A stretch of 64,000 nucleotides of DNA from Rhynchospora pubera (Eukaryota; Streptophyta; Magnoliopsida; Poales; Cyperaceae), in NCBI GenBank assembly GCA_028095005.1, contig CM051459.1, positions 146,858,901 to 146,922,900 on the forward strand, given 5' to 3'. The notes under the pieces are model-generated. The model did not search any database, was not told where the DNA came from, and saw nothing but the letters and a program-made list of their open reading frames with translations. This document shows, piece by piece, positions 1-9,574 of the stretch (position 1 is the stretch's first letter; each line of letters opens with the position of its first letter). The position numbers and the translations under genes were made by a program.

Positions 1-334
1 ACATACAAGATGCACTAACTGCAGTATTAAGAAGAAGAAAAAAAAACATTATTTGCAAGTTTAAAAATTCAATCTTATCAAACAAAGCGAACTAACATTT
101 AATGCATTCTATATGGATTTTTAACATGTCATCAAATGTATTTAAGAATTTCCAAATTAGAGAATACAAACAAATTGAAAAACATTAATAAGATACAAGT
201 GATTTGATTGAGAAATTCACATATATAGTAGTTCACTAAACAATAAATCCAAAAATTTATTGAATTGAAAATAATTTGACTGTGATATATACAAATATAA
301 TTATACTAAAAGAAATTTGAGTAAAGAAATTTAC

Positions 335-583
335 GTTAGGATGAACATTTAGGGGCTCCCCAGGTTTCCTGCTGTAGAGGACGTAGGTGGGAAGTGAACC
401 AATCATGATGCAACCATACATCTGGGACAAGGCCTGTTTATCAAATTTGACGAATCTCACTGAGAACACGTCCATAAGGTGATATGTGACTGTCCGACGC
501 AGAACCTTAGGTTTCTGGTTTTTGTCTTGGTTGGCCTCGAGCAAAGGCAAGCTGTTAAGAGTTCGGATTAGGTTATCCACCAA
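335..583 (-). CDS. Partial DUF6598-family gene (copy C), N-terminal exon only
   Basis: An open 83-codon exon on the minus strand. It is preceded by an acceptor (CATTCATTAG, AG at 585-584) and followed by a good donor (AAC then GTAAAT, GT at 334-333). Its product contains VFSVRFVKFD, MYGCI and GEPLNVHPN. These align with the first exon of the minus-strand gene at 4129-5930 (LFSVRFVGFD, MYGCI, GEPLNIDSK), and both exons end in phase 0 at the same alignment position. DUF6598 proteins have no established biochemical role; some are labelled 60-kDa jasmonate-induced-protein-like, but no rRNA N-glycosidase domain is visible here. The downstream exon should lie left of position 1, and bases 1-334 read as AT-rich intron. 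An upstream exon with the start codon was not found. It could be a live gene cut by the window edge or a fragment. Confidence 0.6.
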
Positions 584-1085
584 CTAATGAATGAAAGCAT
601 AATAAAAGAGGTTGAAATTCTGTCTCTTTTTCACATCAAAATGGTCAAAAGTAGGTCCAGGGCCCAGGGGTGGGTGATGTATTACTGACTCGAGTGGCAG
701 GGCCAGGGCAGCGAGATACTTCATATTTATGAATCTAATTTTCCTTTATGAAAAGGAAAAATGGAAAATAAAAGATGGGCTATTTGTTTATACTAGCGAC
801 AGTACAGTAAACGTTAATTTGATGAGCATCACAAAAGGAAAAAAGAGGGGGAGGGGGGGGACACACACAGCCATGACCATGACAGAACAAAGCGACACCA
901 AAGAATAAAGCTTTTGTGACTAATTAGAGTGAATAGGTATTGAAGGGAGAAGAGAGGAGAAAAAGAGAGAAAAGAGAAGGAATTAAGACCTGGCGCGCAC
1001 GTGAATTTGGTGGTCGACAGGAGGCACTTTGGAGCATTCATTGCTTCCTTCCCCTTCCCCTTCCCCTTTCGCAGCAAGGGTTGCC
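584..1085. other. Intergenic stretch with purine- and pyrimidine-rich tracts
   Basis: No gene is supported. There is a G-rich/CA tract near 843-868, a purine-rich run at 945-980, and a repeated CTTCCCC pyrimidine block at about 1050-1068 directly before the ATG at 1086. The pyrimidine block resembles the Y-patch or 5' leader of plant promoters (inference). Confidence 0.4.
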
Positions 1086-1118
1086 ATGGAATCGAGTTCG
1101 CTTTCGATTTCTGAGGCG
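1086..1118 (+). other. Candidate orphan first exon (ATG plus consensus donor)
   Basis: CCATGGAATCG is a good plant start context. Eleven codons (MESSSLSISEA) lead to an ideal donor, GCG then GTGAGT, at 1119. The pyrimidine-rich leader upstream looks like an untranslated region. No later exon in the correct phase was found. Joining it to the exon at 2220 gives an early stop. Read through, the frame stops after 31 codons. It resembles the MES start of the DUF6598 gene at 2103 and could be an abandoned first exon, an upstream ORF or chance. Confidence 0.3.
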
Positions 1119-1368
1119 GTGAGTGCGCAACAAGAGTTTGGTTGTTTTCGCCTCCGTCGTCTATCTAGTCTTAGTAGTTAGTAAGTCTTAGTCTAGGGTT
1201 TTCTTAAATCGATTTCTCCGATCTTCGGGAATCTTAAATATCGATTATATTAATTGGGATTAATTGATTGTTGATTGAAGTTTATTTTGTTTGTCGGTTT
1301 TGGAAAGACGCGACACGCGATGCGATCATGCGATATGCGAAATTGCGAATGCCGAATGGGATGGGATG

Positions 1369-1792
1369 GCACCAGCATCCTCAGCAGTCAAAAAAAGGAC
1401 TGCTCCAAGCAGTCCTTTTCATTTTTCTTAATTTTTTTAAATTTTAAAATTCGAATGGAGAATCCAAACCGTTGATCTTGTTAAGTTTTATCGGCGATGC
1501 ATTTTCATATAAATTTTATAAAATTTGAAGTTAATTTGATACTTGATTAAGTGGTCAACAAATGAACGAACCTGGTTTGATTAATTCTAATACGTTCATA
1601 ATTTGGTCACTTAATCAAGTATCAAATCAACTTCAAATTTTATAAAACTTATATGAAAATGCATCGCCGATAAAACTTAACAAGATCAACGGTTTAGATT
1701 CTCCATTTGAGTTTTAAAATTTAAAAAAATTAAGAAAAATGAAAAGGACTGCTTGGAGCAGTCTTTTTTTTGACTGCTGAGGATGCGGACGC
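1369..1792. mobile_element. Foldback MITE, Mutator-like, 424 bp (copy 1)
   Basis: The two halves are near-perfect reverse complements. Outer ends are GCACCAGCATCC and GGATGCGGACGC. Inside each end is a GGACTGCT/AGCAGTCC motif, then ATTTTAAAATTC and ATCTTGTTAAGTTTTATCGG arms. The 10-bp direct repeat GGATGGGATG occurs at 1359-1368 and 1793-1802, in the 9-11 bp range typical of Mutator-type insertion. A second 424-bp copy lies at 34207-34630. There is no coding capacity. It sits between the orphan exon at 1086 and the gene at 2103. Confidence 0.85.
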
Positions 1793-1904
1793 GGATGGGA
1801 TGGGATGGGGGAGTGGAGGCCGATGGCCCGATGTCCATGTCCCGGAAATGGGCCGTATCGCTGACGGGCTTCTTTTGAGACGGGCCTACATTTATTTATT
1901 TAAT

Positions 1905-2102
1905 TATTTATAATCTAGCCCTAGCACACCGCTTTTTTTTTTAATTAATATTAATATAATATTAATATTAACATTTAATTCCCTCTTTCTTCGTTTTCTT
2001 TCTTTGTTCGCAAGTTCGCAACCCTCGCAAGTCAGAACCCTTCCTAGGAGACCCCGGCGGCCCGGCGCGAGCTCAGCGAAGAAAATCCAAGCAACCGCGC
2101 GT
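1905..2102 (+). promoter_or_regulatory. Putative promoter and 5' leader of the DUF6598 gene at 2103
   Basis: An AT-rich run (1937-1980, TTAATATTAATATAATATT) offers TATA-like cores. It is followed at 1981-2008 by a pyrimidine patch (CCCTCTTTCTTCGTTTTC) common just upstream of plant transcription starts. The GC-rich leader 2040-2102 then runs to the ATG. Position and composition are the only support. Confidence 0.35.
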
Positions 2103-3511
2103 ATGGAGTCGTACGTGCCGTACGCTTCCCTATGTTTTGTTTTGTTTTGTTTTCAAAATAGCTCAATTTTATATTATAAATATGTACTGAATACTGATGC
2201 TTCCTTTTTTTTTGTGTAGATGTGGCAGTCCGAGGCCGAAGCCGAAGCCGAAGCCGAAGCGTGCTCGGATAGAGGTGTTTTCGGCCATGCTTGAGAACAA
2301 AGACAAATGCATTCTATTTGAGAGAGTCGGCTTCCGAGAGTACTTTGGCGTCGTCCTCCTCAACAGCTGCAAACGCAACTATGCCATCTTTGATTCCCCC
2401 GTTGTAGAGCCTCAGCTAATTCATCCACGAGAGGTAAATTTCATTACTTTATTAATTTGAACCCTTTCTTTCCCAAATCCCAAATATTATCTTTGGTTAT
2501 TTTTTAGTACTGAATGAATGGTGGTTATTTTTATTAACCCCAATTAAAATTATAGCTGTGCAATCCACCAACCATGGAGCAAAATGCCTCCTATCCCTGT
2601 CCTCATTCATTGACAACACCAAATTAATAAATGTAACTTTACTTTGCTACTGCACACAAATCTTGGCTTCGTCAGCAATTTTTATATATGTGCTACTTGC
2701 TTCCTCCTCTATTTATCTGACTGGACCTCTTCAACTGTTCAACCAGAAACTAATCGAATGACCCACTTTACAAATGCAACCTCACACCTGTCTCTAGTAA
2801 TTTAGTTATACCAGTCAATGCACCCTCCATCCCTACTTGACCTCGATGTAATTCTCTTGCTTTTCGTTTTTTTACTGCCAGGGCCATCTCACTCTAACCG
2901 ACCCCGAATGTAGCATACCCGTGGAGGATCAAGTAATCATTTTTCCTTGGTTTATTCTCCTGTTTGTATGTGGTATGGATAGAAGCGAACATCTTCTGTG
3001 GAAAGCTGATGATGATGGAATGGACCAACTCATCTGCCGGGAGATTCAATGCATTTTTCTACTCGTTTTGCATGTGAATTTTGCCGTCTATCGTGATCCT
3101 ATGGAGACACATTTGGATGTTTATTTTGTCGACCTTGACTGTGGAGAAGAAGGTGCTCTCATTCAGGTTCATGGGACTGTTAGTGCATCAAATAGCATTC
3201 TCTCCGACCCTAAGGCTGAGAGTATTCTCTTCCGCAAATCGAGCGGAGAGTGCGTCAGTCTCGAAGCTGGCAAGTCTGTCCCTCTCCCTCTGTCCAGAAG
3301 GATGACAGTGCTTCCGCGTCAATCAACCTTGCGTGTTCATGTGAGCCTACATGTACGCATGCGTCATTTGGATTTTAGCTTCCAAGGGATGGTGGAGTCC
3401 GATAGTAGTTCAGGCTATGCTGGAGAGTTCTTTCTTTCTCCCGATTGTACCAGCTGTGGTCAGTTGTTAGTGAAGGTCACTTGGGCGGAGTGCGAAGATC
3501 TCCTCGAGTAG
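2103..3511 (+). CDS. DUF6598 domain-containing protein (copy A), three exons, 283 aa
   Basis: Proposed exons are 2103-2110 (ATGGAGTC, donor GTACGT), 2220-2433 (acceptor TGTGTAG, donor GTAAAT) and 2882-3511 (acceptor ACTGCCAG, stop TAG). The phases fit: two bases carry over the first junction and none over the second, giving 852 nt. The first two exons encode MES, a KPKPKPKPK tract and ILFERVGF...VEPQLIHPRE. Exon 3 opens with GHLTLTDPECSIP and carries HVDV-like beta-strand repeats, SILFRKSSGE and the C-terminal VKVTWAE. Exon 3 aligns along its whole length with the gene at 4129-5930 (SILFRRDDGE, VGVTWSH), which supports reading 2931-2990 as coding although it is hydrophobic and could hide a mini-intron. 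The tiny first exon is the weakest part; a TTG at 2004 is open in the same frame, but the ATG at 2103 is preferred. Family function is not established; no signal peptide or catalytic motif is evident. Confidence 0.72.
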
Positions 3512-4128
3512 TATTATCTTGCCAACATATATTAGTTATTTTAATATTTCCCTGCAGGATACTGTAGATCTTTGATAATGTTTGTGTAGTGCTTATTTTG
3601 GTACTGATCTGCTGTATGTCTGTCTAATTTAAGTTGACTGTGGAAGCTAATTTAAATATGAAGCTTACTGTTGCATCCTTTACTGGATTATCCACCCAAC
3701 CATGCATGTAATCTTTGAAGGAAATTAGGTGGTCATAATCTGGAAATTTTTGTTTTAGCAACGATCTATGAATTTGTTCTTAACTATTATCACCTTTGAA
3801 GGGTTTAATCCAGTGATCAACAGACAACTGCTATTTTTTTAGAATGAAAATCTATGTGTTTGCTTTTGAGGTTTGTAAGTTTGTAATATTGAGTGTTATC
3901 TACGCTCAAGCATACCGTTCAGTTGTTAGATTCTGATTGATATCGTAAAAGTAGAAATATAAGAACAGTCCATATGGTTCTCTTTTATTAGGTTTGAGGA
4001 TTAAAGCGGATTCATAGAAGTCAAGGTTACTGTCTCTAGTAATCAAGTTATTGTTGTCCATTAATTATAATTATTGTACAAAAATTAAGCATACAAAGCA
4101 CGTTTATTGCCTGATATATGCAACCGTC
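3512..4128. other. Convergent intergenic region between two DUF6598 genes
   Basis: No reading frame of interest. It holds the two 3' ends; bases 3512-3650 match the sequence after the broken copy at 6695, so they are probably the 3' UTR of copy A. AATAAA-like signals are not distinctive in this AT-rich DNA. Confidence 0.5.
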
Positions 4129-5930
4129 TCACTCCAAGTAATGAGACCAGGTAACACCTACATTAATTTGACATGCATCACCTCTGAAAGTCTTCACTTC
4201 TTGGCCATTTAACTTAGCATCAAATACAATTTTCTCATTCTTGGCAATTCTTTGACCTAGTGTGCCAAAGTTTCTCACGCTGATGATGAGAGACGAACCT
4301 ACTGGAACTGCGGTCTTACATCTTTCAAGAGGAAGTTGCACAATCATACCATTGCAAGGAATAGCGTCAATGGAGATTCCTTCACCATCATCTCTACGAA
4401 ATAGGATGCTCTTCCCTTTCTTACCAATCTTAGAATTATGGGCAGTTATCAACCCATGAACTGTAGTCGTCGCTGAGGAAACTTGGCTGCCTGTGAGTGT
4501 AACATCCACATGAGCAAAAACGCCATAATCATAAACAGCATAACTCACTTCTATCTCGCCAAATAGGCTGTCTACCCTCATGCGCATGAAAATGTCATGA
4601 TAGAACTGATCTTGCCACATCAGTCTGGAGTCGTTGTATTCTAACTGATCAGTACGAGCTTCATATCTAAATAGAAAGGGATGAATAGTTATAGGATCTA
4701 ATAGCTGTATGACTTCCTTGGGATCCTTAAGCTTGATGAAACCCTGAAGCAATAAAACAAGTAATCACACATTTGTGTTAGTTTTGCTGTCAACATATAT
4801 AGTACCTATTTTAGAACATATATAATTTCCAGACTCAATCTGCATACGTTCAAGAGACAACATACATGTGCACCAACTTCATACTCCAATATGTGGGCAA
4901 ATACTGAAATAAAATAGTTGATAATATTTTTGTTTTATATACAATAGTATTTGTTAGACAATAAATATAGGTGGCTCAATCTACCAATAATATCGGTAGA
5001 TATCTTTTATAAAACATAAAAATTGTTTAAATTGTGCTTGAAACTTTTCTGTCAAAAAGTTTCACATTTTATCTAAATCAACGTCTAGACTAGATCAGAT
5101 CATCTCAGATCAAACAAACTAATAGTCTATAGTTGATACAAAAATTGTTCATCCCTTAGCGAAATTGTTGGAACATTTTTATGGGTTCTTTTTATACGTA
5201 GTAGTGATTTATGTATATGTATATGTATATATAAATGTGTGTGTATATCTATATATATATAGAGAGAGAGTGTGCGAGAAAGAAATGATTCAATCAAATC
5301 GATTTGACATTTGAAATGACCAATCCAAATTAACCAGTCAATGTGATCTCCACATTGAAATCTCATTGCACACAAAATTTTATATTTTAAAATTTTTTTT
5401 TACTTAATATAATTTATTCTGAACCCTTCAAAAACTACATTTTTTAAAAATCGAAAAAATACTTAAAAATTTCATGAAAATGTAAAATTTCGTGCGCAAG
5501 GAAATTTCCATATGGAGATCATATTAAACAATTTGGATTAGTCATTGAACTTTCAAAATTTAAATCTGACGAGATTGAACCGAGACTCTAGTCAAATCGA
5601 TTTGATTGAATCCACTATATATATAATCCAATTGAAACAATATTTGAATCTTATGAAGTAATTGCTAATTCATAGTTTAGTGCCATAAAAGGAGACCTTA
5701 GAATCAATATTTAGAGGTTCTCCGAGTTTCCTGCTCATGACAAGATACGTAGGACATGTTCTGAGCAGTATGCAACCATACATGTCGAAAAACTTAGTAG
5801 GATCAAAGCCGACAAATCTAACTGAGAACAACTCCAAAAGACCGCTGGGACCTTTAGGTTGATGTTGCCATGCTTGCTTCACCTCGAGAAAATGTAACCT
5901 GTTAAGAATTGGGACTAGGTTATGCACCAT
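4129..5930 (-). CDS. DUF6598 domain-containing protein (copy B), two exons, 282 aa
   Basis: Exon 1 is 5930-5697 (ATGGTGCATAAC start) and exon 2 is 4743-4129 (acceptor TTTATTGCTTCAG, stop TGA). The 953-bp phase-0 intron contains a palindromic MITE. Exon 1 encodes LFSVRFVGFD, MYGCILL and SRKLGEPLNIDSK. Exon 2 encodes GFIKLKDP, HPFLFRYE, a long beta-rich domain with SILFRRDDGEGISID, and a C-terminal GVTWSHYLE. Its length and intron position match copy A (283 aa) closely, although the two face each other. Oddities: the exon 1 donor is AAG then GTCTCC, weaker than GTAAAT in copies A and C. Where copy C has an AG acceptor just before this exon, copy B has TGA then ATG, so translation may start at this ATG or an upstream exon was lost. 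Function unknown. Confidence 0.72.
5287..5612. mobile_element. Palindromic MITE in the copy B intron
   Basis: Terminal arms GATTCAATCAAATCGATTTG and CAAATCGATTTGATTGAATC are perfect reverse complements over 20 bases or more, and the interior is also largely palindromic. The interior (ATTGAAATCTCATTGC, TTCTGAACCCTTCAAAAACT) resembles that of the element at 46408-46803, so both probably belong to one family with diverged ends. It lies in TA/GA microsatellite sequence (5218-5270 and 5614-5624), hiding any target duplication. Confidence 0.7.
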
Positions 5931-6117
5931 TCAATCAAATTTATTAAAAGAGCGAGGATGCATTTTTATGTGTGTATTTTGATTGAATTTAAATTTTTGT
6001 TATATTCTGCGTATTTTTAAATATTTGTATATTTTTGTCATTTATTCTGTGATATATATATACGGCTAGCAAAATAGAACTATCCACAGAAATAAAATAT
6101 TTCCTTTCTAATATATA
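5931..6117 (-). promoter_or_regulatory. Possible promoter of DUF6598 copy B
   Basis: This is the upstream region of the minus-strand ATG at 5930. A run of alternating T and A at about 6051-6062 reads TATATATAT on both strands and lies 120-130 bp upstream of the start codon. No other element is convincing. Confidence 0.25.
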
Positions 6118-6347
6118 TAGTGGTTTCTAGCGGCGATTATTTATTAATGACTGCCGCTGAAGACAAAGAAATCAATATTTATTATTTATTATTTTATTTT
6201 ATTTTATTAATTAAGATGCGTGGCCGCATTGGATCAGCCGCATTAAGATTGCCATGCCTCGTTAATAAAAATATAGGACGTTTTTTTAGAGCGGCCGCTG
6301 CGAATTTATCCAAAAACTGCCGTAAAAAATGAATTTTGTAGTAGTGG
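6118..6347. mobile_element. Probable CACTA-type transposon end fragment
   Basis: The right edge reads ATTTTGTAGTAGTG, the reverse complement of the CACTACTACAAAAT terminus common in plant CACTA (En/Spm) elements. Short GC-rich inverted motifs (GCGGCCGC, CTGCCG) inside resemble subterminal repeats. No matching left terminus was found, so it is a remnant. Confidence 0.45.
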
Positions 6348-6694
6348 AGGTTTATTCATAAATAATACTTTTAATTACAAAAAGTTTATTTACATTCGTT
6401 CTCCTTTCACTTAAGATATTGATCTATTCATAATTAGTTTCCGGGCCAATGATGACTGGGTGTACAATGAACACTGATGGCTAGGTTAGTTTAGAGTTGA
6501 GTATGGCATCAATTAGCTTTTAAGTTGCATGAAATATGCTTCAGTCCTATCATTCTTATATTTCCTTATTAATTTATTTATGTTTATTATAATTCTTATT
6601 ATTATTGTTTTGTAAAAAAAAATAAAAGAAAAGGAAAGGAATAACATGGTTAATTATACTACATACCGACCGCGCGCAACAGTACCCACAATTA

Positions 6695-6900
6695 GGGTAA
6701 GTTGTTAGTGAAGGTAACTCGCGTGGAGTGTGAAGACCGCCTTAGCTAGCTAGTATATATATATACATATATTATTGCCAAGAGTTATTTTATTATTTGC
6801 ATGGTGGCAAACTTGCAATAGACCTTTGATATGGTAACGTACGTGTTTTCATTTTGGTACTGATGTATTGCATGTCGGTCTAGTTTGTGTTGACTTGCTG
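6695..6900 (+). pseudogene. 3' remnant of a DUF6598 gene (copy D)
   Basis: Bases 6699-6749 encode KLLVKVTRVECEDRLS and a stop, matching the last residues of copy A (QLLVKVTWAECEDLLE). The similarity continues past the stop: the following 150 bp match the copy A 3' flank, including TTTGGTACTGAT and the TGTCGGTCTA stretch. Nothing upstream of 6695 resembles the rest of the gene, so this is a 5'-truncated duplicate that includes 3' UTR. Same orientation as copy A. Confidence 0.75.
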
Positions 6901-8284
6901 GGAAGTTAAAATTTTATTGTGAATTCTTCACCTGTTACGTACACTTTACTCTATTAATTATCGAGGACAGACTAGTTTTGCAGCAAAAAAATAGCTCGTA
7001 AATACCAGGTAATTAAAACAATTTCAGCTAAAAATTGAAGGTTTAGTTGCCCACAATTTGGAAATACGAGTTACAAAAACTCGATTGATCGAAGCCCAAC
7101 AAAAAAAAAATAAAATTAACTTGAATGACCGTAATTAGCTGAGCTGGCATCACCAGAGATCAATCCATCACTTATTTCATGGCCTGGAATTAACCAGTAA
7201 CATAAAGAAATATGTACCTGGGAACGGCCACAGCCCTCATGACATACTTTTGCATTGACTTTCCATTTCTTTCAACTTATAATGTTATATACAATAAATA
7301 TTGAACCTTTTTCAAACTCAAAAGGAAAAAAAAAGAAAAAAAGAAAAAGAAAGGTGAATCTTTTCTGTAAACTAAACCCTCTCAGCAGATTCAACGCTTA
7401 TTGTGATCGACTCGCTCTGTCGCTCACAATAAAACATCACTGTACAGAGATCAACTTAAATCCATTTGGAAGCATTACCTTTTTTTATTTTTTTTGTGAA
7501 CAAAGAGATCTAGAGGTTCTTAACTTTTACAAATTAAACAGAAACGTAATCATTTTGTAAATAGCTCTTATATATATGATGAATGATTCTTAGAATAAAA
7601 TCATACGTACAGCCAACATGAATAAAACGGCAATGAAATGCCTCATTTTATTTGTCGTTCCATTTCGATAACGGTACATATCAGAAATTTCATTTTTCGT
7701 TTCGTTTCAAAAATGAAATTATTTTTTATTCTGTACCATTTTGATAGAACAGAACAGAACGAAACAGAACAATGCTCCAACAAGTTGTATTTCACACTAT
7801 TCTGTTCAACGAATGATGAATGAGGCGTTTTGTTTACTGTTTTGTTTCAACAACGGTACAATATCTCATTCTACTTACCATTTCATAGAAACAAAATAAA
7901 AATATGTTCGTTAGATGTTCCATTTTGACATAACATAAGGTACCACATATAGGCCCTGATCAAAATGAGTTTTACTTGGGATTTTATTTCAATTGAATTG
8001 ATTTCATAGAATTTCGTTGGATTTAATTACATAGAAATTCCAACTAAATGACACCAAATTTGTTCATTTTGATCAAGAATTTTCCAACGAAATGAAATGA
8101 AATCCCACGTTAAAAAAAATGGGATTTTATATATCTGTCTGTACTCGCTTTTTCCTCGATCTACTGGTCAAGCAGAGTATAATGCAATTATCTTGCTGAG
8201 TTTCCTACGGATTGTAGCACTTTATTACAAATCTCTAGAAATTTAGTTAAAATCAGCAAACGACTCAGCGTACTTCTTTTTCAA
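6901..8284. other. Intergenic DNA with decayed repeats, no gene
   Basis: No supported reading frame. 7620-7935 is rich in GTTCCATTT/GAAACGG-type motifs and resembles the interior of the hAT-like element at 53423-53738. 7960-8110 has AAATGAGTTTTACTTGGG and GAAATGAAATCCCACG stretches in roughly inverted arrangement, perhaps another MITE. Boundaries could not be fixed. Confidence 0.35.
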
Positions 8285-8340
8285 TTAATCTAATGCAATT
8301 ATCTTGCTATTGGTTTATACTGACAGGGCCTTCTCACTTT
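8285..8340 (+). pseudogene. Tiny DUF6598 intron/exon-3 remnant at an L1 junction
   Basis: AATGCAATTATCTTGCTATTGG followed by TTTATACTGACAG and GGCCTTCTCACTT resembles the end of intron 2 and the start of exon 3 in copy A (2847-2893: ATGTAATTCTCTTGC..., TTTACTGCCAG, GGCCATCTCACT). The match stops where a T-run begins, taken as the tail of an L1 fragment inserted in reverse. Only about 50 bases support this. Confidence 0.4.
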
Positions 8341-8700
8341 TTTTTTTTCCAATGCAATAATTTGTCTAAGTGAAGGGATTTTAGTATTATTAAAACATCT
8401 CGCATTCCTTAATTTGTTTCCATATCACCCAAAAATTTGCACTGCACCAATAACTAAAAGTCATCTTCTTCTCATAATTTGCAATAATACCCATCAACTC
8501 TTCTAAATTTTGTGGTCTAGTTGTAATATGCAATTCCTACTATATCACATTTGAACAGTAAATGATCTACTGTTTCTAACCCGGTGCAATAGCAACAAGT
8601 GGGGTCCCCTTCCTATCCCTAGTTAGTAATCTTCTCTTAACCTAGTATCCATAGGAACATCTTTATTTTAATAGACAATTTTAGACCCCATAACCGCTCA
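8341..8700 (-). mobile_element. L1-type LINE 3' fragment, minus strand, degenerate
   Basis: On the minus strand a broken frame reads DPTCCYC then GLETVDHLLFKCD, the Cys/His pattern of the zinc-binding domain (zf-RVT) near the C-terminus of plant L1 reverse transcriptases. Several stops interrupt it. The T-run at 8338-8351 is the element's poly(A) tail in reverse, fixing its 3' end. 5'-truncated. Confidence 0.7.
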
Positions 8701-9205
8701 TTGTCATATATAGATATATATTTATGTTACTGCTTTTTCATGTTAGTTTAGATTTAACAGTTCAATTGTAATTCGATGATTAATAACTCTCCTCTTATTC
8801 AAATCTAGTAAGAATTCAATTTGTAACCAATTTTTCCCCTTTTAGTAAAGCATAAACCATTTATTTATTTTATATTCGTTTGGCATCCACGTTAGACTTA
8901 CTACTTTATATTTACTAAGAACAATAATTTTTTTCATTAACGGTTTTAAATTTCTTCACGCTAATCATATTTTTTCAGTAAAACAAAAGTTATGCTGTAA
9001 TAAATTTATTTTTGTGTTGTAAAAGAAAAGTTATGTTGTACTTGTAATCATAGCTTTTTAACTTTCAGAACAACAAGTCCAACATGTTCCTTAATTTCCT
9101 AGGCAGCGCGAAAAGACGTGACTTGAGTCGCATAGGAATATATATGTGATAGCTTTTTGGTCAATTTTTTCTGTAGTACAGGCTGTGTAACATTCTATTC
9201 ATTTA
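8701..9205. other. AT-rich intergenic DNA, nothing recognised
   Basis: No open frame, repeat boundary or RNA gene was seen. Confidence 0.4.
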
Positions 9206-9574
9206 GGGGCTGTTTGGATTCCCCAAGGGTATGTTTGGAAGTGGTGTGGAATAAGAACAAGAACAAGAACAATCTTATTTTTGTTCTTGTTCTAGTTCCA
9301 TGTTTTTGTTGGAACAAGAACAATGTTCATTTTGTTCTTATTCTCCTTGTTCTAAATGGTACCAAACAAGAAATAGCTTGTTCTTATTCCCTTGTTCTTA
9401 TTCCATGGGCTTCCAAACATACCCCAAGGAATTTGGGAAATTTCATCTTCCTATTATAAATTTATTATAAACAATCTAAACTCTTCACAAAGTTACACAC
9501 TTCCCAATAAATTTATTCCTAGGAATTGCAATTTCTCCAAATTCCCCAAATTCCTAAGCGATCCAAACGGCCCC
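9206..9574. mobile_element. Tourist-like MITE carrying a second MITE
   Basis: Terminal repeats GGGGCTGTTTGGAT and ATCCAAACGGCCCC are exact or nearly so, flanked by TTA at 9203-9205 and 9575-9577. A 3-bp TTA duplication is the hallmark of PIF/Harbinger (Tourist) elements. The interior holds AACTCTTCACAAAGTTACACACTT, shared with the MITEs at 11765, 13249, 38542 and 42289. Confidence 0.8.
9227..9424. mobile_element. MITE nested inside the element at 9206-9574
   Basis: Ends GGGTATGTTTGGAAG and CTTCCAAACATACCC are perfect inverted repeats. CAA flanks both sides (9224-9226, 9425-9427), giving the pre-insertion sequence CCCCAAGGAATTTGG. The interior is made of AACAAGAACAAG-type repeats facing their complements. 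Confidence 0.75.

Noticed and set aside
2004..2102. In-frame N-terminal extension of DUF6598 copy A
   Set aside because: It would start at TTG inside a pyrimidine-rich leader; the ATG at 2103 is a better start.
4262..4459. 65-codon plus-strand frame
   Set aside because: Antisense shadow of DUF6598 copy B exon 2.
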